A stretch of 23,360 bases of DNA from Myxococcales bacterium (GTDB lineage Bacteria; Myxococcota_A; UBA9160; SMWR01), in the NCBI GenBank assembly GCA_022572485.1, contig JACZVU010000023.1:1-23360 (forward strand), in the 5' to 3' direction. The translations under genes and the position numbers were made by a program. Of this stretch, positions 22,960 through 23,360 are shown piece by piece (positions within the stretch are counted from its first letter, which is position 1; every line of letters begins with the position of its first letter). Under the pieces are notes generated by a model, which worked only from the letters and a program-made list of their open reading frames with translations, did no database searches and was not told the origin of the DNA.

Positions 22960-23360
22960 GTGAGAACCAGGGTGGGTGACAGGTTGAACAAACTCGCAGC
23001 CAAACTCCGAAGTGGGCCGGACGGCTCTCATCGGGCGCGGTTGATTCCCGTGGGCGGGGGCAAGGGCGGTGTCGGTAAGAGTTTCATCGTTGCCAACCTG
23101 GCCGCGTCGCTGGCGCGGCTGGGACATCGGGTCGTCGCAGTCGACGGCGATCTCGAGGGTCCGAATCTCCACACCTGCGTGGGGGTTCCCAAGCCGAGCG
23201 CCAGTCTGGCGGATTTCGTCGCGCAACGAGAAGAAGACCTCGGGAAGCTGATCCTCGATACGCCGATCCCCAACCTGCAGTTGATCGCTGCAACCGATGG
23301 CAACCTCGCCACCCCCCAACCGACCCAGTCCCGCCGCATCCACCTGATGCGCGAACTGCG
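22960..23360 (+). CDS. MinD/ParA (FlhG-like) P-loop ATPase, N-terminal part (partial)
   Basis: The frame runs off the right edge after 133 residues. A basic N-terminal stretch is followed by the deviant Walker A motif GKGGVGKS (34-41), then IVANLAASLARLGHRVVAVDGDLEGPNLHTCVGVP. This is the Walker A/A' arrangement of MinD, FlhG and Mrp-like ATPases, which bind membrane or protein partners in an ATP-dependent dimer cycle. The NLHTCVG segment resembles FlhG/MinD-like proteins of deltaproteobacterial type. GTG 22960 is taken as the start, and GTG 22972 is possible. Without the rest, cell-division, flagellar and cluster-carrier roles cannot be separated. Confidence 0.85.
   Translation, partial: MRTRVGDRLNKLAAKLRSGPDGSHRARLIPVGGGKGGVGKSFIVANLAASLARLGHRVVAVDGDLEGPNLHTCVGVPKPSASLADFVAQREEDLGKLILDTPIPNLQLIAATDGNLATPQPTQSRRIHLMREL

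Noticed and set aside
1..23360. CRISPR array, insertion sequence or prophage
   Set aside because: No regularly spaced repeats, transposase, integrase or phage structural genes were seen. The window is core-like.

Overview
The window is about 23.4 kb of high-GC bacterial chromosome. It is densely packed, with many 4-base start/stop overlaps and frequent GTG (and some TTG) starts. The minus-strand order rng-rplU-rpmA-obg-proB-proA-nadD-rsfS-gpmI, the MinD/FlhG-type ATPase at the right edge, a lipoprotein signal peptide, a class III (plant-type) glutamate-cysteine ligase and selA together suggest a Gram-negative lineage of the old 'Deltaproteobacteria' kind (Myxococcota, Desulfobacterota or a related uncultured group). 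This placement is inferred from gene order and protein character, not from a marker-gene search. No rRNA, tRNA, CRISPR array, insertion sequence or prophage was seen.

Left part (1-10448). The 3' end of an aminotransferase gene on + converges with a minus-strand M20 metallopeptidase lipoprotein. Between them lie two diverged copies of a short palindromic repeat. Divergent from the peptidase is a long plus-strand series: an M23 cell-wall peptidase, an unknown coiled-coil protein, a DUF84 (ITPase-like) house-cleaning enzyme, gshA, a glutaredoxin-thioredoxin reductase fusion, three subunits of a biotin-dependent sodium-pumping decarboxylase (gamma, biotin carrier, beta; no alpha carboxyltransferase), and a PAS-HisKA-receiver protein that lacks an ATPase domain.

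Middle and right (10449-20363, all minus strand). A growth and housekeeping operon reads leftward from rng: RNase E/G with an acidic tail, ribosomal proteins L21 and L27, the Obg GTPase, proline synthesis (ProB, ProA), NAD synthesis (NadD), ribosome silencing factor (RsfS), phosphoglycerate mutase (GpmI) and ComF. It ends in a truncated sulfatase-like lipoprotein fragment. The genes are mostly translationally coupled.

Right edge (20364-23360). A 449-base divergent intergenic region carries several inverted and direct repeats. On + it is followed by selA (selenocysteine synthase), an HNH endonuclease-family gene and the start of a MinD/ParA-like ATPase cut by the window end. SelA implies a selenocysteine system, but selB, selC, selD and any UGA-containing selenoprotein are not in this window.

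The most unusual item is the single polypeptide joining an N-terminal CPYC glutaredoxin to a low-molecular-weight NADPH thioredoxin reductase, directly downstream of gshA. This suggests a compact thiol-reducing module that links the thioredoxin-reductase and glutathione worlds.
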